A stretch of DNA of 64,000 nt from Elephas maximus indicus. Its lineage: Eukaryota > Chordata > Mammalia > Proboscidea > Elephantidae. The stretch covers positions 64,807,001-64,871,000 of the forward strand of contig NC_064826.1 in the NCBI RefSeq assembly GCF_024166365.1. The letters are read 5' to 3'. The stretch's first letter is position 1, and each line of letters starts with the position of its first letter. Below are positions 31,531 to 43,875 of the stretch, in pieces. Under the pieces are notes generated by a model. That model had not been told where the DNA came from. It saw nothing but the letters and a program-made list of their open reading frames with translations, and made no database searches. The position numbers were made by a program, and so were the translations under genes.

Positions 31531-31999
31531 CTGCTACAAAAGGCCTCATTAAAGTGTTAAAAAGCAAAGACGTCACTATCAGGACTAAGGTGTGCCTGAC
31601 CCAAGCCATGGTATTTTCAGTCATCTCACATGCATGAGAAGGCTGGACAAGGAAGACCAAAGAAGAATTGACGCCTTTGAATTATGGTGTTGGTGAAGAA
31701 TACTGAATATACCATAGCCTGCCAGAAGAGCAAATACATCTGTCTTGGAAGAAATACAGCCAAAATGCAACTTAGAAGTGAGGACAGCAAGACACGAAGG
31801 TCTCATATACTTTGGACATGTTATCAGGAGGGACCAGACCCTGGAGGAGGCTATCATGCTTATTAACGAGGTGGATTGACACAATAGCTGCAAAAATGGG
31901 CTCAAACCTAGCAGTGATTGTGAGCACAGTGCAGGACCAATCAGTGTTTCCTCCTGTTGCTATGACTCAGAGCTGATTCAGTGACACCTGACAACAACA
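31531..31999 (+). mobile_element. RTE LINE 3' fragment (copy E) inside the L1 3' UTR
   Basis: Begins CTGCTACAAAAGGCCTCATT, contains CACATGCATGAGAAGGCTGG and TACTTTGGACATGTTATCAG, and ends TCAGTGACACCTGACAACAA. L1 3'-UTR sequence lies on both sides, so this insertion post-dates the L1. Confidence 0.85.
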
Positions 32000-33030
32000 T
32001 GGTGAATGCTATAACATATACAATCCTGCAACAACAGTAATAACAACCAAAAATTTGTGAGTGGCTATAGAGGTTTTTTTTTTTTTTAATAGAGGTAGAT
32101 ATGTATGCTGTATAGATGTGGGAGGGCCTATGAGATTGTATGTGTATGCATGTATAGGCATAGTTGTGTGCGTTTGTAAATATCAGATATATAATAGAGT
32201 GCATAGGGGCCACAGTTATGGAATCTCCTTAGACATATCCAAACACCCCTTTGGACTGAGTTACTGGGCTTGAAGGTGAAGGACCATAGTCTTGGAGGAC
32301 ATCTAGGTCAATTGGCGTAACGTCATTCATAAAGATAATATTCTACATCCTGGTTGAGGAGTAGTGTCTGGGGTCTTAAAAGAAAGCTTGCGAGTGGCCA
32401 CCTAAGATACAATTATTGGTCTCTTCCCATCTGGGCAAAGGAGAGTGAAGGAAACCAAGGACTCAACTAAGCAGCAATTAGTCCACAGGACTAATGGCCC
32501 ACATGAACTATAGCCTCCTCTAGCCTGAGATCAGAAGAACTAGATGGTGTCCAGTTACACCACTGACAATAGAAGGTCCCAGTTACAACGGGAGAAAAAC
32601 TAAAATTCATAAAAAGGATCAGACTCACTGAACTGATAGAGTCTGGTGGAACCCCAGAGACTATTGTCCTGGGACTCCCTTTTAACCTGGAACTGAAGCT
32701 ACTCCTGGAAGTCAGCTTTCAGTCAAATAAAAGACTGGCCTATAAGATAATAACTGGTATGAGGAAATGTAGTCCTTAGAACAATCAACTATAGGAGACC
32801 ACACAGGCAGCATTGCCTAAAAGCAAAGATTAGAAGGCAAGGAGGGGCAGGGGAACTGGAGGGACAGAAATGGGGACAGCAAGGTAGAAGTGGGAAGAGG
32901 GCTGACATATTGTGGGGATAGCGACCAATGTCTCAATAATCTGTGTATGAATTGTTGAATCAGAAACTAATTTGCTGTGTAAACTTTCACCTTAGACACA
33001 ATAAAATGTTCAAAAAAAAAAGACTGAGGT

Positions 33031-33299
33031 AGAAGAGTAACTTTAGTATTTCTGAGGTCCCTGAAAAAATTCTCTTTACTCAAAAAGTAGAACTATGAGA
33101 GTTCTTGTTTTTCCACTTTTAAATAAAAGCATTCTTTTGCAGAATTTGGCAAGAATATTAATATGAAAGTTCCCATGTTGTTTGAATGAATTGAGCCAAA
33201 TATTGTGTCAAATATAATGTTATTGCTATTGATATTTTTCATTTTGAGATCAATATGATTATTTTATAATTATTGCTTAGGCATTAGTCAAGGCTGATT
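33031..33299. other. short unique stretch between L1 and SINE
   Basis: AT-rich sequence with nothing recognised. Confidence 0.4.
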
Positions 33300-33463
33300 T
33301 AAAAAAAAAAAAAAGTTGCCATCCAGTTGATTCCAACTCATATCAACCCTATAGGACAAAGTAGAACTGCCCCCTAGTGTTTCCAAGGAGTGCTTGGTGG
33401 ATTTGAACTGCCGACCTTTTGGGTAGCAGCCAGAGCTCTTACGCAGTACGCCACCAGGGTTTC
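33300..33463 (-). mobile_element. AfroSINE, minus strand, with A-run tail
   Basis: Starts with a 15-base A-run and GTTGCCATCCAGTTGATTCC, body GTAGAACTGCCCCCTAGTGT, head TACGCCACCAGGGTTTCC. Confidence 0.87.
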
Positions 33464-33549
33464 CAGAATCACCTATCATTCAGGTATTTATGAATAACTG
33501 GTTATGCTGGAGCTAGTTAGAGAAGCGTTGTCTTCTGAATTGATTGATA

Positions 33550-33702
33550 GCTGTCAACAAACATTACTGAATATGTTTAATATTTGTTGAGCTTTGGGCT
33601 ATGCTGTGAGGATATTACAATGAGCTAAATAAGCCCTTCCTCCTCAAGAAATTTAGTCTTGTGAAGGAGATAGAGAAGGAAACATTTACAGGATTGTCTG
33701 GT
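33550..33702 (+). repeat. L2-like fragment (first part)
   Basis: ATTTGTTGAGCTTTGGGCTA, then TCCTCAAGAAATTTAGTCTT and GAGATAGAGAAGGAAACATT resemble the L2 3' region. A probable continuation is at 34735-34830 beyond the SINE and LTR insertions. Confidence 0.5.
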
Positions 33703-33715
33703 AAATACTGTGATA

Positions 33716-33866
33716 AACCCGTTGCTGTCCAGTTGAGTCAATTTCAACTCATAGTGGCCCTATGGACTGAGTAGAACTGCCCCATAGAGATTCCAAGAAG
33801 TGCCTGGTAGATTCAAACTGCTGACCTTTTGGTTAGCAGCAATAGCACTTAACCACAAGGGTTTCC
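33716..33866 (-). mobile_element. AfroSINE, minus strand, with 13-bp TSD
   Basis: Tail CCGTTGCTGTCCAGTTGAGT, body GTAGAACTGCCCCATAGAGA, head ACCACAAGGGTTTCC with a short deletion. Flanked by perfect AAATACTGTGATA at 33703-33715 and 33867-33879. Confidence 0.92.
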
Positions 33867-34171
33867 AAATACTGTGATATTGGTATATACATAGGGTGAT
33901 CGTTTACAATCTGTTGTCCAAATTGTAACTCTTTTACGAATAAAAGGGGGGCTGATAATATTTACATATACTTGAAAAAATTAGAAGATCTGAAATTTTT
34001 AAAGGGTATAGACCATTGCTTAGTCTTCTTTGTATCATGTGTTGCCTAAGGTGACCGTATAATCTTATGAAACTGGGACACTTTGAGAGTGAAAGGGGTG
34101 CCCTTAATATTTATCCTGGAACAGTTGGCGTATCCTAGGACTGACCTACGGAAACCAGTGTGCATGGTCAC

Positions 34172-34684
34172 TGTTATGGATTAAATGTGTCCTCCAAAAT
34201 GTGTGTCAACTTGGCTAAGCCATGGGTTCCAGTATTGTATGATTGTCCACCATTTTGTCATCTGATGTGATTTTCCTATGTGTTATAAACCCTGCTTCTA
34301 TGATGTTAATGAGGCAGGATTAACGGCAGTTATATTAATGAGGCAGGACTCAATCTACAAGATTAGGTTGTGTCTTGAGTCAGTCTCTCTTGAGATGTGA
34401 AGGAAAGGAGCAAAGAGACAAGGGAATCTTATACCATCAAGAGAGCCGTGCCAGGAGGAGAGTGTGTCCTTTGGACCCAGGGTTCCTGTGCTGAGAAGCT
34501 CCTAGACCAGGGGAAGATTTAGGACAAGGACCTTCCCCCAGAACTGACAGAGAGAGAAAGCCTTCTCCTAGAGCTGGCACCTTACATTCAGACTTCTAGC
34601 CTCCCAGTTGTGACAAAATTAAATTTCTGTTAAAGCCATTCGCTTGAGGTATTTCTGTTATAGCAGCAGTAGATAACCAAGACA
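34172..34684 (+). mobile_element. solo LTR, ERVL-MaLR-like
   Basis: TGTTATGGATTAAATGTGTC start, AACCAAGACA end, 513 bp, with perfect 5-bp duplication GTCAC (34167-34171 and 34685-34689). Same family as 1092-1640, 41549-42022 and 53908-54422. It carries the repeated motif TTAATGAGGCAGGA in its middle. Confidence 0.88.
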
Positions 34685-34734
34685 GTCACCTTAAGTATAA
34701 TGGTATGCTGTGGTACTTATGAACAGGGGAGTTT

Positions 34735-34840
34735 ACATTAATTGAGGGGAGGGGGATCATCAGAGAGGGCTTCTTAGAGGAAGTGATACATGAATTAAAG
34801 CTTTAAAGATACATGAGAATTCATAAGGCCCATTAAATTG
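34735..34840 (+). repeat. L2-like fragment (second part)
   Basis: CAGAGAGGGCTTCTTAGAGG and AGTGATACATGAATTAAAGC resemble the L2 segment that follows 33550-33702 in the family consensus. The LTR and SINE separate the two halves. Confidence 0.45.
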
Positions 34841-35096
34841 GATATTCTATGCTGAAGATTTTTACCAACTTCCACAGTCTGAAAATGATTGAACATGCAA
34901 TCAGGATGCATTGATAATTACTGGTGTTTGGAATACTAAAGCTGAAAACAAAGAAGAAGGATGGATCGGTAGTTGGAAAATACGGACTTGGTGATATAAA
35001 TGATGCTGGAGATTGCATGGTAGAATTTTTGCAAGACCAAAAACTTCATTGCAAATACCTTATTTCACCATCATAAACAATGACGGTACATGTGGA

Positions 35097-35245
35097 GGAA
35101 ACCCTGGTGGCATAGTGGCTAAGAGCTACGGCATCTAACCAAAAGGTTGGCAGTTCGAATCCACCAGGTGCTCCTTGGGAACTCCGTGGGGCAGTCGTAT
35201 AGGGTTGCTATGAGTTGGAATCCACTCAACGGCAATGGGTTTTTA
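35097..35245 (+). mobile_element. AfroSINE, plus strand, with 10-bp TSD in RTE copy B
   Basis: GGAAACCCTGGTGGCATAGT head, GGTTGGCAGTTCGAATCC B-box, tail TTGGAATCCACTCAACGGCA. Perfect target-site duplication TACATGTGGA at 35087-35096 and 35246-35255; RTE sequence resumes at once (CCTCACCAGATGGAATACAC). Confidence 0.93.
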
Positions 35246-35570
35246 TACATGTGGACCTCACCAGATGGAATACACAGGAATCAAATCGACTACATGTGTG
35301 GAAAGAGACAATGGAAAAGCTCAAACATCATCAGTCTGGCTAGGGGCCGACTGCAGAACAGACCATCAGCTGCTTATATGCAAGTTCAAGTTGAAAGTAG
35401 GACCTTGAGTATATCCCACCTGAATTTAGAGACCATCTCAAGAATAGATTTGGCCTGTTGAGTGCAAATGACTTAAGACCAGACAAGTTGTGGAATGACA
35501 TCAAGGACATCAAGCATGAAGAAAGCAGGTCGTTAAGAAGACAGAAAAGAAAGAAAAGTCCAAATAGGAT

Positions 35571-36910
35571 GTGAGAAGAGACTCTAAACTTGCTCTTGAA
35601 TGTCGAGTAGCTAAAGCAAATGGAAGAAATGATGAAGTAAAAGAGCTGAACAGAAGATTTCAAAATGGGGCTCGAGAAAACAAAATAAAGCATGATAATG
35701 ACACGTGCAAAGACGTGGAGATAGAAAACCAAAAGGGAAGAACATGCTCGACATATCTCAAGCTGAAAGAACTAAAGAAAAAATTCAAGCTTCATGTTGC
35801 AATATTGAAGGATTCTATGGGGAGAATGTTAAATGATGCAGGAAGCATCAAAAGAATGTGGAATACACAGGGTCACTGTACCAAAAAGAATTGGTTGACA
35901 TTCAGCCATTTCAGGAGGTAGCATATGATCAAGAAGCAATGGTAATGAAAGAAGAGGTCCAAGCTGCACTGAAGGCATTGGCAAAAAACAAGGCACCAGG
36001 AATTGACGGATACCAATTGAGATGTTTCAACAAATGGATGGAGCACTGGAAGTGCCCGCTCGTCTATGCCAAGAAATTTGGAAGACAGCTACCTGGCCAA
36101 CTGAGTAGAAGAGGTCCATATTTATGCATATCTCCAAGAAAGGTGATCCAACCGAATGTGGAAATTATCAAACAATATCATTAATATCACACACAAGTAA
36201 AATTTTTCTGACAGTCATTCAAAAGTGGTTGCGGCAGTACATCGACAGGGAACTGTCAGAAATTCAAGCTGGATTCAGAAGAGGACTTGGAAACAGGGAT
36301 ATCATTGGTGACCTCAGGTGGATCCTGGCTGAAAGCAGAGAATACCAGAACGATGTTTACCTGTGTTTTATTGACTGCAAAGGCATTCAACGGTGTGGAT
36401 CATAACAAATTATGAATAACATTGCAAAGAATGGGAATTCCAGAATACTTAATTGTGCTCATGAAGAACCTATACATAGATCAAAAGGTAATCATTTGAA
36501 CAGAACAAGGAGAGACTGCGTGGTTTAAAGTCAGGAAAGGTATGCATCAGGGTAGTATCCTTTCCCCATACCTATTCAATCTATATATTGAGCAAATAAT
36601 CTGAGAAGGTGGACTATATGAAGAAGAACGGGGCATCAGGATTAGAGGAAGACTCATTAACGACCTGCATTATGCAGATGACACAACATTACTTGCTGAA
36701 AGTGAAGATTTGAAGCGCTTACTGATGAAGATCAAAGACCACAGCCTTCAGTATGGATTACACCTCAACTTAAAGAAAACAAAAATCCTCGCAACTGGAC
36801 CAATAAGCAATATTATGATAAATGGAGAAAAGATTGTAGTTATCAAGGACTTCATTTTACTTGCATCCACAATCAGCATCCATAGAAGCAGCAGTCAAGA
36901 AATCAAGTGA
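35571..36910 (+). pseudogene. decayed RTE reverse transcriptase, copy B
   Basis: Readable fragments at 35571-35921 and 35858-36184 (AMVMKEEVQAALKAL, APGIDGYQLRCFN), 36124-36405 (RELSEIQAGFRRGLGNRD) and 36710-36910. The catalytic motif reads HYADDTTLLAES just upstream of 36710. Frameshifted throughout, including a broken FIDC/KGIQ join near 36380. Confidence 0.82.
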
Positions 36911-37473
36911 TACATTGTACTGGGCAAATCTGCTGCAAAACACCTCTTTAAAGTGTTGAAAAGCAAAGATGTCACCTTGAAGACTTTTTTTTGAAGACTA
37001 AGGTACGCCTGATCCAAGCCATGGTGTTTTCAATCACATCATATGCATGTGAAAGCTGGGAAGTGATTAAGGAAGACTGAAGAAAAATTGATGCCTTTGA
37101 ATTGTGGTGTTGGAGAAGAATATTGAATATATCAAGGACTTCCAGAAGAATGAACAAATCTGTCTTGGAAGAAGTATGACCAGAATGCTACTTAGAAACA
37201 AGGATGACGAGACTATGTCTCACATACTTTAGACATGTTATCAGGAGGGATCAGTCCCTATAGAAGAACATCATGCTTGGTAAAGAAGAGGGTCAGTGAA
37301 AAAAAGGAAGACCCTCAGTGAGATGGGCTGATACAGTGCCTGCAATAATGGACTCAAGGATAACAACGATTTTGGGGATGGCGCAGGACCAGGCAGTGTT
37401 TCTTTCTGTTACATATGGGGCTTCTATGAGTTGGAACAGACTCCATGGCACCTAACAACAAGAACATGCTAAA

Positions 37474-39083
37474 GGAAAGCATTTTAGATAAATGCAAGTA
37501 AATAAGAACAGGGGAACTTACAGTGTATTTACAGTGTAAAAAGGTAGCAGGTTCAAGGAGGGTCTTGTGTACTACCCTGTGGTGCAGTTCTGTTCTGTTT
37601 TATTGGGTTGATATGAGTCACCTGACTTGAGGCATAGCAACAACCATGGGGAGTCACTGAGGAGTTTTAAGAAATAACCCCGTTATTTTGCAGTAGTACT
37701 TTCCTGCTGTATGATGTTACGGAAGGTTGGAGGAAATCCATCATTTCTCCATTCTTTTTCTTTCCCACACGGTTCTGTTTGGACACACATGGGGTCATTA
37801 TGAGTTAGATAGAATCAACTCAGCGGAACCCAACAACCCAAGACTGGGGGGACTTGTGAGGAAAGGAAAGATGAGAATAAGGGGGTAAGTCCTGATGGGG
37901 CAGTACCATGATCTAGCCGGATGCATTTCAGAGGAATAGAGTTAGGGAAATAGTGCTTTTGAGAAAGTCTGAAAGAGAAGATCTGAAAGATTTTTAGAAG
38001 TATAAATTTTGACAACCATGCTGGTGGGCTGGTAGGCAAAGTCAGGAGCTCTGAGTAATCCTGAGGAAAGCTGGTGATGGTATTTATGGACTGACACTGG
38101 AGGAAGAGTACTGCTAATCAGGATGGGGAAGAGAGGTACAGGGGTTTAAAGATATTTCTGGTAAAATAGGTTAGTGCAACTAGACCATTTAAAATATGGT
38201 GAGGAGTTCGTTACTCAGGGCTGTGAAAGGTGTTTAGAGGGAGATTTGGAATCAGAGTTTTAGAGTTCACCAGAAGAACCAGTGCTATGCTTAGCTGCTA
38301 GAGTCTTGCAATTTAAGCCCTGAGACTGCCATGTATACTTCCAAAATAGGTACGCAGTTTGCTGTTACGTCCAGAATAATTTTGTGTGGTCAGCTGCCTG
38401 TTTTTCTTTTTTCTTTCATGCTTTGCGGATTTTTCTAGCTGTCTTTATTCCTTGAAATACTGGGTCTGTAGTAATCCTTAATAAAATCTCCAGAGAACTA
38501 TAAATGAATATTATTCTTTGTCAGCAGTGGACAGATAATTTCTTTTTAAATCTTAACTTACATTGTAAAAATAAGTGTTTTAATCAGTAAGATTTTTTTT
38601 TTTTTTTTGCTCTGACGGCTGGAAGAGCTTCAGGTGGTGTATCACAGTAACTCCTGATTTATGGCCCAATTGATTCCAAGCAATAGCCTTTTGCTTTAAC
38701 AGGTCATTGTAAATTAAAATCTTATTTCCTACTGGCCCAATGTCATACCGTGAGATTTTGTCCTTGGAAACAAATATCACACCATAAGAATATTAAGATT
38801 ATTCATGAAAATGAATAAAAAGAACACACAATATATGTTTTATCTAAATACTGGGTAAGCAACACCAATAATACGGTAAATGTTCCTTTCAGGGGATTTT
38901 TCTGTATGAATTGTACTGACTGTGTTCTTAGAAGACCACTTCTATGTCTATGAATGTCTCTGAAAGTATTTGGGTAGTTAATTCTGGTGGCTGTTTCCAT
39001 GGTTATTTCTTGTTCAGTGATTTTTTGCTGGTGAATCTACACTGACTTGGCTCTTGGCATTTACTTCACTTAAGGTAGGCGTT
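37474..39083. other. intronic stretch, mostly unrecognised
   Basis: About 37770-37835 resembles an RTE/SINE tail (GGGGTCATTATGAGTTAGAT, then CCCAACAACCC), perhaps a tiny truncated insertion. A T-run is at 38590-38608. Nothing else recognised. Confidence 0.45.
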
Positions 39084-39099
39084 GGTCTAGTCATTAGCC

Positions 39100-39249
39100 A
39101 AAAAATCCTTTGCCATCGAGTCAATTCTGACTCATTGCGACCCTGTAGGACAGAGTAGAACTGCCCTATAGAGTTTCCAAGGAGCAGCTGGTGGATTCCA
39201 ACTGCTGAACTTTTGGTTAGCAGCCAAGCCCTTAACCACTGTGCAGCCA
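39100..39249 (-). mobile_element. AfroSINE, minus strand, with 16-bp TSD
   Basis: Tail TTTGCCATCGAGTCAATTCT, body GTAGAACTGCCCTATAGAGT, head ACCACTGTGCAGCCA. Flanked by GGTCTAGTCATTAGCC (39084-39099) and GGTCTAATCATTAGCC (39250-39265), one mismatch. Confidence 0.92.
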
Positions 39250-39265
39250 GGTCTAATCATTAGCC

Positions 39266-40119
39266 AGTTGTAAATACAAGTTTAGTTTTCTTTACTATTA
39301 AGCATAAGTTAGCAAATGCTTGTGATTAAGCCTTTCCACCTTCGGGGTAGCCAAAAAGAGATCTTGGTATTGCCATTCTTTAGTTAAGAATGGATTATTA
39401 TTTTTGTTATTTTAAATCAGTATTTACCAGCTGAAAAGTGCTTAGGATTTTGTGTTGTTATATTTTGCTTTATAATTTTGTAAACTGTAAATTGATAATA
39501 GCTCCATATTTGAACTATCTGAAATGAAGGTGCTTGCTTACATGATCTTAAAAGTCTCCTCTAGATGTAAAATTTCAAGTCTTTGTTATATAATTCTTCT
39601 TAATGTACTAGATGAATAGTCAGACCCCTTATTTTTGTGAATGTTATTTTCAGGTGTGAGTTCATTGTTTAAATTTTGAGGGAAAGTTTTGACCTTGAGG
39701 AGTACATCTTCTGGAAGTTAAATTTAGGCCTGTGTTAAAATTGAGAGAATATGTATTCAGAGCATTTGACCTTGAAATTATAGGTAGGAATAGTTGAGAA
39801 GAAGGGAAAGGAGGAGTGGCGGGGCCCTAAATTACGACAGTTTGTAAGTTAAATTAACCACCCACTCTACCAATAATAATAATTATACCTTTTATTATAT
39901 ACTGCTGTTCATTTACAAAGAGGAAGATGGAGATTTCAATCTACCTAGGTATATGTCAGGAGAGATAATAGATTTTTGATTCATTCATATTCTATCATCT
40001 GGTCTTCTGTGCGACCAGTTTCACGTAACTGTGAAAGAGATGGCCAGGGTCAGGAGCACTGTATGTATTCATAGAACAGAGTGACTTAGCACCGTGTGGC
40101 TAAATATAAAAAAATATAT
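39266..40119. other. intronic stretch, nothing recognised
   Basis: AT-rich unique-looking intron; no gene or repeat recognised. Confidence 0.5.
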
Positions 40120-40462
40120 AATTAAATATATCATGGACTGCCAAAAGATGAACAGGTCTGTCTTGGAAGAGGTACAACCAGGGTGCTCCTTAAAAGCAAG
40201 GATGGCGAGTGTGCGTCTTACATACTTTGGACATGTTGTCAGGAGGGCTCAATCCCTGGAGAAGGACATCATGCTTGGTAAAGTAGAGGGTCCGCAAAAA
40301 AGAGGAAACCCTCAACGAGATGGATTGATACAGTGGCTGCAACAATGAGCTGAAGTATAACAATGATTTTGAGCATGGTGCAGGATCAAGCAGTGTTTCT
40401 TTCTGTGGCACATAGAGTCACTATGAGTCAGAACCAACTTGATGGCACCTAACAAGAACAGC
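40120..40462 (+). mobile_element. RTE LINE 3' fragment, copy F
   Basis: AATATATCATGGACTGCCAA start, TACTTTGGACATGTTGTCAG in the middle, tail CTATGAGTCAGAACCAACTT and GGCACCTAACAAGAAC. Encodes a readable piece of the RTE C-terminus at 40094-40348 (LTYFGHVVRRAQSLEKDIML). Confidence 0.85.
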
Positions 40463-40493
40463 ATATAAAGTTAGCAACAATGAAGAATGACTG

Positions 40494-40625
40494 TACACAA
40501 ACACATACACATATACACACACAGGTATAGATTTTTTTTGGCTGTGTGTGCATACACACATCTATATCTGTCTGCCCATCTGTCCATCTGTTCATTCATC
40601 CACTTATCCATCTATCCATTGTGCC
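40494..40625. repeat. CA-rich and (ATCC/ATCT)n microsatellites
   Basis: Two adjacent low-complexity tracts: an interrupted CA/TA tract (40494-40527) and a tetranucleotide ATCT/CATC tract (about 40559-40620) separated by a short T-run. Confidence 0.8.
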
Positions 40626-41417
40626 CTGCCGTCATGCAGGAAAATATCAGTGCTTTCATAATTCTCTGGGAATATAATTTGCCATGATTCCACTTGAAAT
40701 GGGGAGATTTATATGGAGGTTAACAGAAATTTATTATGGCTCAGTTTTTAACTATGGGTTGCTGTTTCTCTGAAAAGTCAAAAATACAATCAAGGTGAAG
40801 TTAAAATATGCTAAACTATTTGCAGAAATAGCACTGAAGCATGTAAAATATCAAAGTGCTTCTTAAGTCATCACTGAATTTAGGTAGACAAGCAGAGAGA
40901 TCAGAATAGAACGTGAAGTGGGAGTCATTCTCTTCCCTTCTCTCAACTGTTTTGGAGACACAATTCCAATGTAGTTAACACTCTGTGCTTACCTCAGAAT
41001 CGGTATGGTCAGGTCTCTAACCTACAGAGGCATCGTAGGGCGAAGTAGTGCGGTATCATGAGAATAAGGGCTCACAACCTCCAGTTAAGTCACTTGGGTA
41101 GTATTTTAGTTTAATTACTTTGTTTCTGCTCTGTAACCAGCCAGAGATTTCTTAATAATTGAAGGAATTTTCTTAGCTACTTGAACACCTAACGAATAGA
41201 CTAGCAAGAAACGTTGACTCCAGAGTTAAGGAAATAGCTTTTGTAGGTTCTTGACTACATACAGGTACATTGTCCATTACTAGTGTATCAGCAATTAACA
41301 AGTACCAAATTTGAATGCCTACCTCTGAGATCTCCAGGAAATTCACTTGTTCTCTATTTATCTCTCAAGCTTCTCACTTAAAGATCCGTTGCTACTCTGC
41401 TTCAATCAAGTAACCTT
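40626..41417. other. intronic stretch, nothing recognised
   Basis: No gene or repeat recognised. Confidence 0.5.
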
Positions 41418-41530
41418 CCTGACTGTGAGCTCCTTGAAGGCAGGAAGCTTTATGTCTTTGTCATTTTTATGTCCCCACTGCCTGTGACACAGAGTAGGTT
41501 CTTAATAATTAATTAGACATGAATGACACT
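41418..41530 (+). repeat. L2 3'-end fragment
   Basis: GACTGTGAGCTCCTTGAAGG and CAGGAAGCTTTATGTCTTTG, then CTGCCTGTGACACAGAGTAG and GTTCTTAATAATTAATTAGA follow the L2 3' end order. Confidence 0.7.
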
Positions 41531-41548
41531 TTGCAACCACTTACCTAT

Positions 41549-42022
41549 TGTCATGGATTGAATTATGTCCCCCCGCCAAAATGTGTGTATCAGTTTGGCT
41601 GGGCCATGATTCCCGGTATTGTGTGATTTTCCTATATGTTGTAAATCCTGCCTCTATGATGTTTATGAGGGAGGATAGGTGGCAGTTGTGTTAGTGAGGC
41701 AGGACTCAATCTACAAGTTTGGATTATATCTCAAGGCAATCTCCAAAGAGAGAGGTGAACAGAGAGATGGGGGACTTCATACCACCAAGGAAGCAGTGCT
41801 AGGAAAAGAGCACATTCTTTGGACCCAGGATCCTTGCACCAAGAAGTTCCTAGTCTGGGGGAAGATTGATGAGAAGGCAGACAGAGAGAGAAAGCCCTCC
41901 CCTCGAGCTGACACCCTGAATTTGGACTTTTAGCTTACTTTACTATGAGGAAATAAATTTCTCTTTGTTAAAGTCATCCACTTCTGATATTTCTGTTACA
42001 GCAGCACTAGATGACTAAGACA
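41549..42022 (+). mobile_element. solo LTR, ERVL-MaLR-like
   Basis: 474 bp, starts TGTCATGGATTGAATTATGT and ends GATGACTAAGACA, with perfect 5-bp duplication CCTAT (41544-41548 and 42023-42027). Clear sister of the copies at 1092 and 34172. Confidence 0.9.
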
Positions 42023-42027
42023 CCTAT

Positions 42028-43320
42028 AGTTTAGTTATATGAGCATACGTCCTAATTGCCAGAGTTCTTAAGGCATCAGTTAGAATTATGAGGCCTATGA
42101 ATTACAAGTATATGGCCCTGAGTGGTTTGGTTTAATACAGAACTATGTACATCTCATATAAATGGCTTTTTTAGAGAAAAATTAGAGAAAGAAAAATCTG
42201 CCTTTTTTTTTTTTAATGTGACCTTTGAAGAGATGAAGATTTTTGAGTGCCTTCCTGAGGTGGTCCAGTTGGTTCCTCAGCCAGGCTCTCAGCAGGCGGC
42301 CCTGATAATGGATATTGGCCTTTCCTGCAAAGCCTGCTGTAAGTAAAACTTGGTATAGCATTTTGGTTTGGTTGCCAAGTCATTTCATTTCTTAGGTTAA
42401 TTTGGAATTACCGAGGATTGGTTTTTTTTTTTTTTCTTAGATAGGTTTGCAATATTGTGTATACTTTTGGGCGTGGTGGTATTTTAGACATCTCCCTATC
42501 TGCTCACAGACAAATTTGTTCGTCACTTGCCATTATCCCAGCAAATTTGGGATCGTGCTTATGTCAGATATTGAGGTATTCTTTATTCAAATAACATGCT
42601 TAACTCTTTTGCCAGTGGGGGAGATACTTTGTGAATTTCAAGCATCTTCTTAGAGTGTATTCTGTATAAGTCTGGGGGGTGCACAGAAGTGGAGCTTAAA
42701 TTCCATATTCACTTGGATTTCACTTTTTATTTGAAGTATTTAACTGTGAAATATATTGCTTGGATTTTTATATTGGTATCCATTCTCTTTTGTGTAATTT
42801 ATTTTTCCTATTTTCCTTTTATATGGTTTAATTTTTCCCTTGTGAGAAAGTCATTGGAGTCCTTGAATCTTTGGCTTTTGTCTTTTGTAGCTTGTTAATG
42901 TGTAAGCATCATATAATTGGAGATGCCAGATTTTTTCCTTTAGTTAACCAAATTGTGATTCTGTTTCAGCAGCAGAAATTTAAATCTGGTTTTATTTCGT
43001 TACGCTTTCCATAAGGTTCAGATGCTCTGGTTAAGTTGATATATATAATTTTGTTACTAAATTGCCGTATGAAGACTGCCACCTTCACCCATAAAGCTCT
43101 TCTTCATGGATCTTCCCATTGTTATCTACTTAAGACTCAAATTTTTTGTCTTTGCTTCTAGGGTTTTTCCTTTGTATTCCTTCTGACTAGTTCCCCTTTT
43201 TACTAGCATTTCCTCCCATTTCCCCATATCATTTTATTTTGCTTATGCAACACATTTGTCTTTCTTGAAAAACTTTAGTTTTAGAAGTAAATTTTTTTTT
43301 TTTTTGTAGTTTTGTATATG
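42028..43320. other. intronic stretch, nothing recognised
   Basis: T-runs near 42202, 42421 and 43292. Open frames here are short and have no recognisable domain. Confidence 0.45.
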
Positions 43321-43325
43321 GTATA

Positions 43326-43875
43326 TGTGATCATTAAGGTTGTGTGTCAACTTGGCTGGACCATGATTCTCAGTGGTTTGGCAGTTATGATGTAGTTTGG
43401 CAGTTGTATGATGCTATGATCACTTCCATGATGATTTTTGATATAATGTGATAATTTCCATGATGGGAGCTGCTATGAGTAGCCATTCAGTTGAAAGGGA
43501 GTTTCCTTGAAGGTGTGGCCTACATCAAATATAAGTGGACTTTCTGTCAAGGCTCTTGGGCTTTTGCTAGCTCTGAATCGTGCAGCTGGTTCCTGTACGT
43601 CTAACCTCCGGTTCTTGGGACTTGAGCTAGCAGCTTACCTGCGGTCTTGGCCTGCCTATCTTGGGATTCATTGATCTTCGTAGCCAGCGAGCAAGAGCCC
43701 TGCTGATCTTGGGTACTCCAGCCCCTGCGGGCTACGTGAATCAGGAGAAGCCTCTATCCTGATCCATGGACTTGGGATGTTCTAGCCTCTACAACTGTGT
43801 AAGCCATTTCCTTGATATAAATCTCTCTACATATATTTATATGCTTTACTTCTCTAGAGAACCCAGTCTAAGACA
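43326..43875 (+). mobile_element. solo LTR, divergent MaLR-like family
   Basis: 550 bp with TG start (TGTGATCATTAAGGTTGTGT) and CA end (CCCAGTCTAAGACA), flanked by perfect GTATA (43321-43325 and 43876-43880). It shares GTGTGTCAACTTGGCTGG with the other LTRs here but differs in the middle, so it is probably another subfamily. Confidence 0.75.

Larger units (their letters stand above)
28378..33022 (+). mobile_element. 5'-truncated LINE-1, sense, with RTE insertion
   Basis: Corresponds to the full-length L1 at 56022-63636 from about 59740 onward: the C-terminal two thirds of ORF2 plus the 3' UTR (GGGGTCTTAAAAGAAAGCTT near 32370 parallels GGGGTCTTAAACGCTAGCAA near 62919). Ends in a short A-run near 33010-33021. 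It is clearly older than the full-length copy, with many frameshifts. Interrupted by an inverted duplication (29087-29218) and by an RTE 3' fragment (31531-31999). Confidence 0.88.
34858..37464 (+). mobile_element. RTE/BovB-like LINE, copy B, 5'-truncated
   Basis: Sense copy starting in the endonuclease (ATTTTTACCAACTTCCACAG) and ending GGCACCTAACAACAAGAAC. The flanking ATGCTGAAG (34849-34857) and ATGCTAAAG (37465-37473) are a probable 9-bp target-site duplication with one mismatch. Interrupted by an AfroSINE at 35097-35245. Confidence 0.87.
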
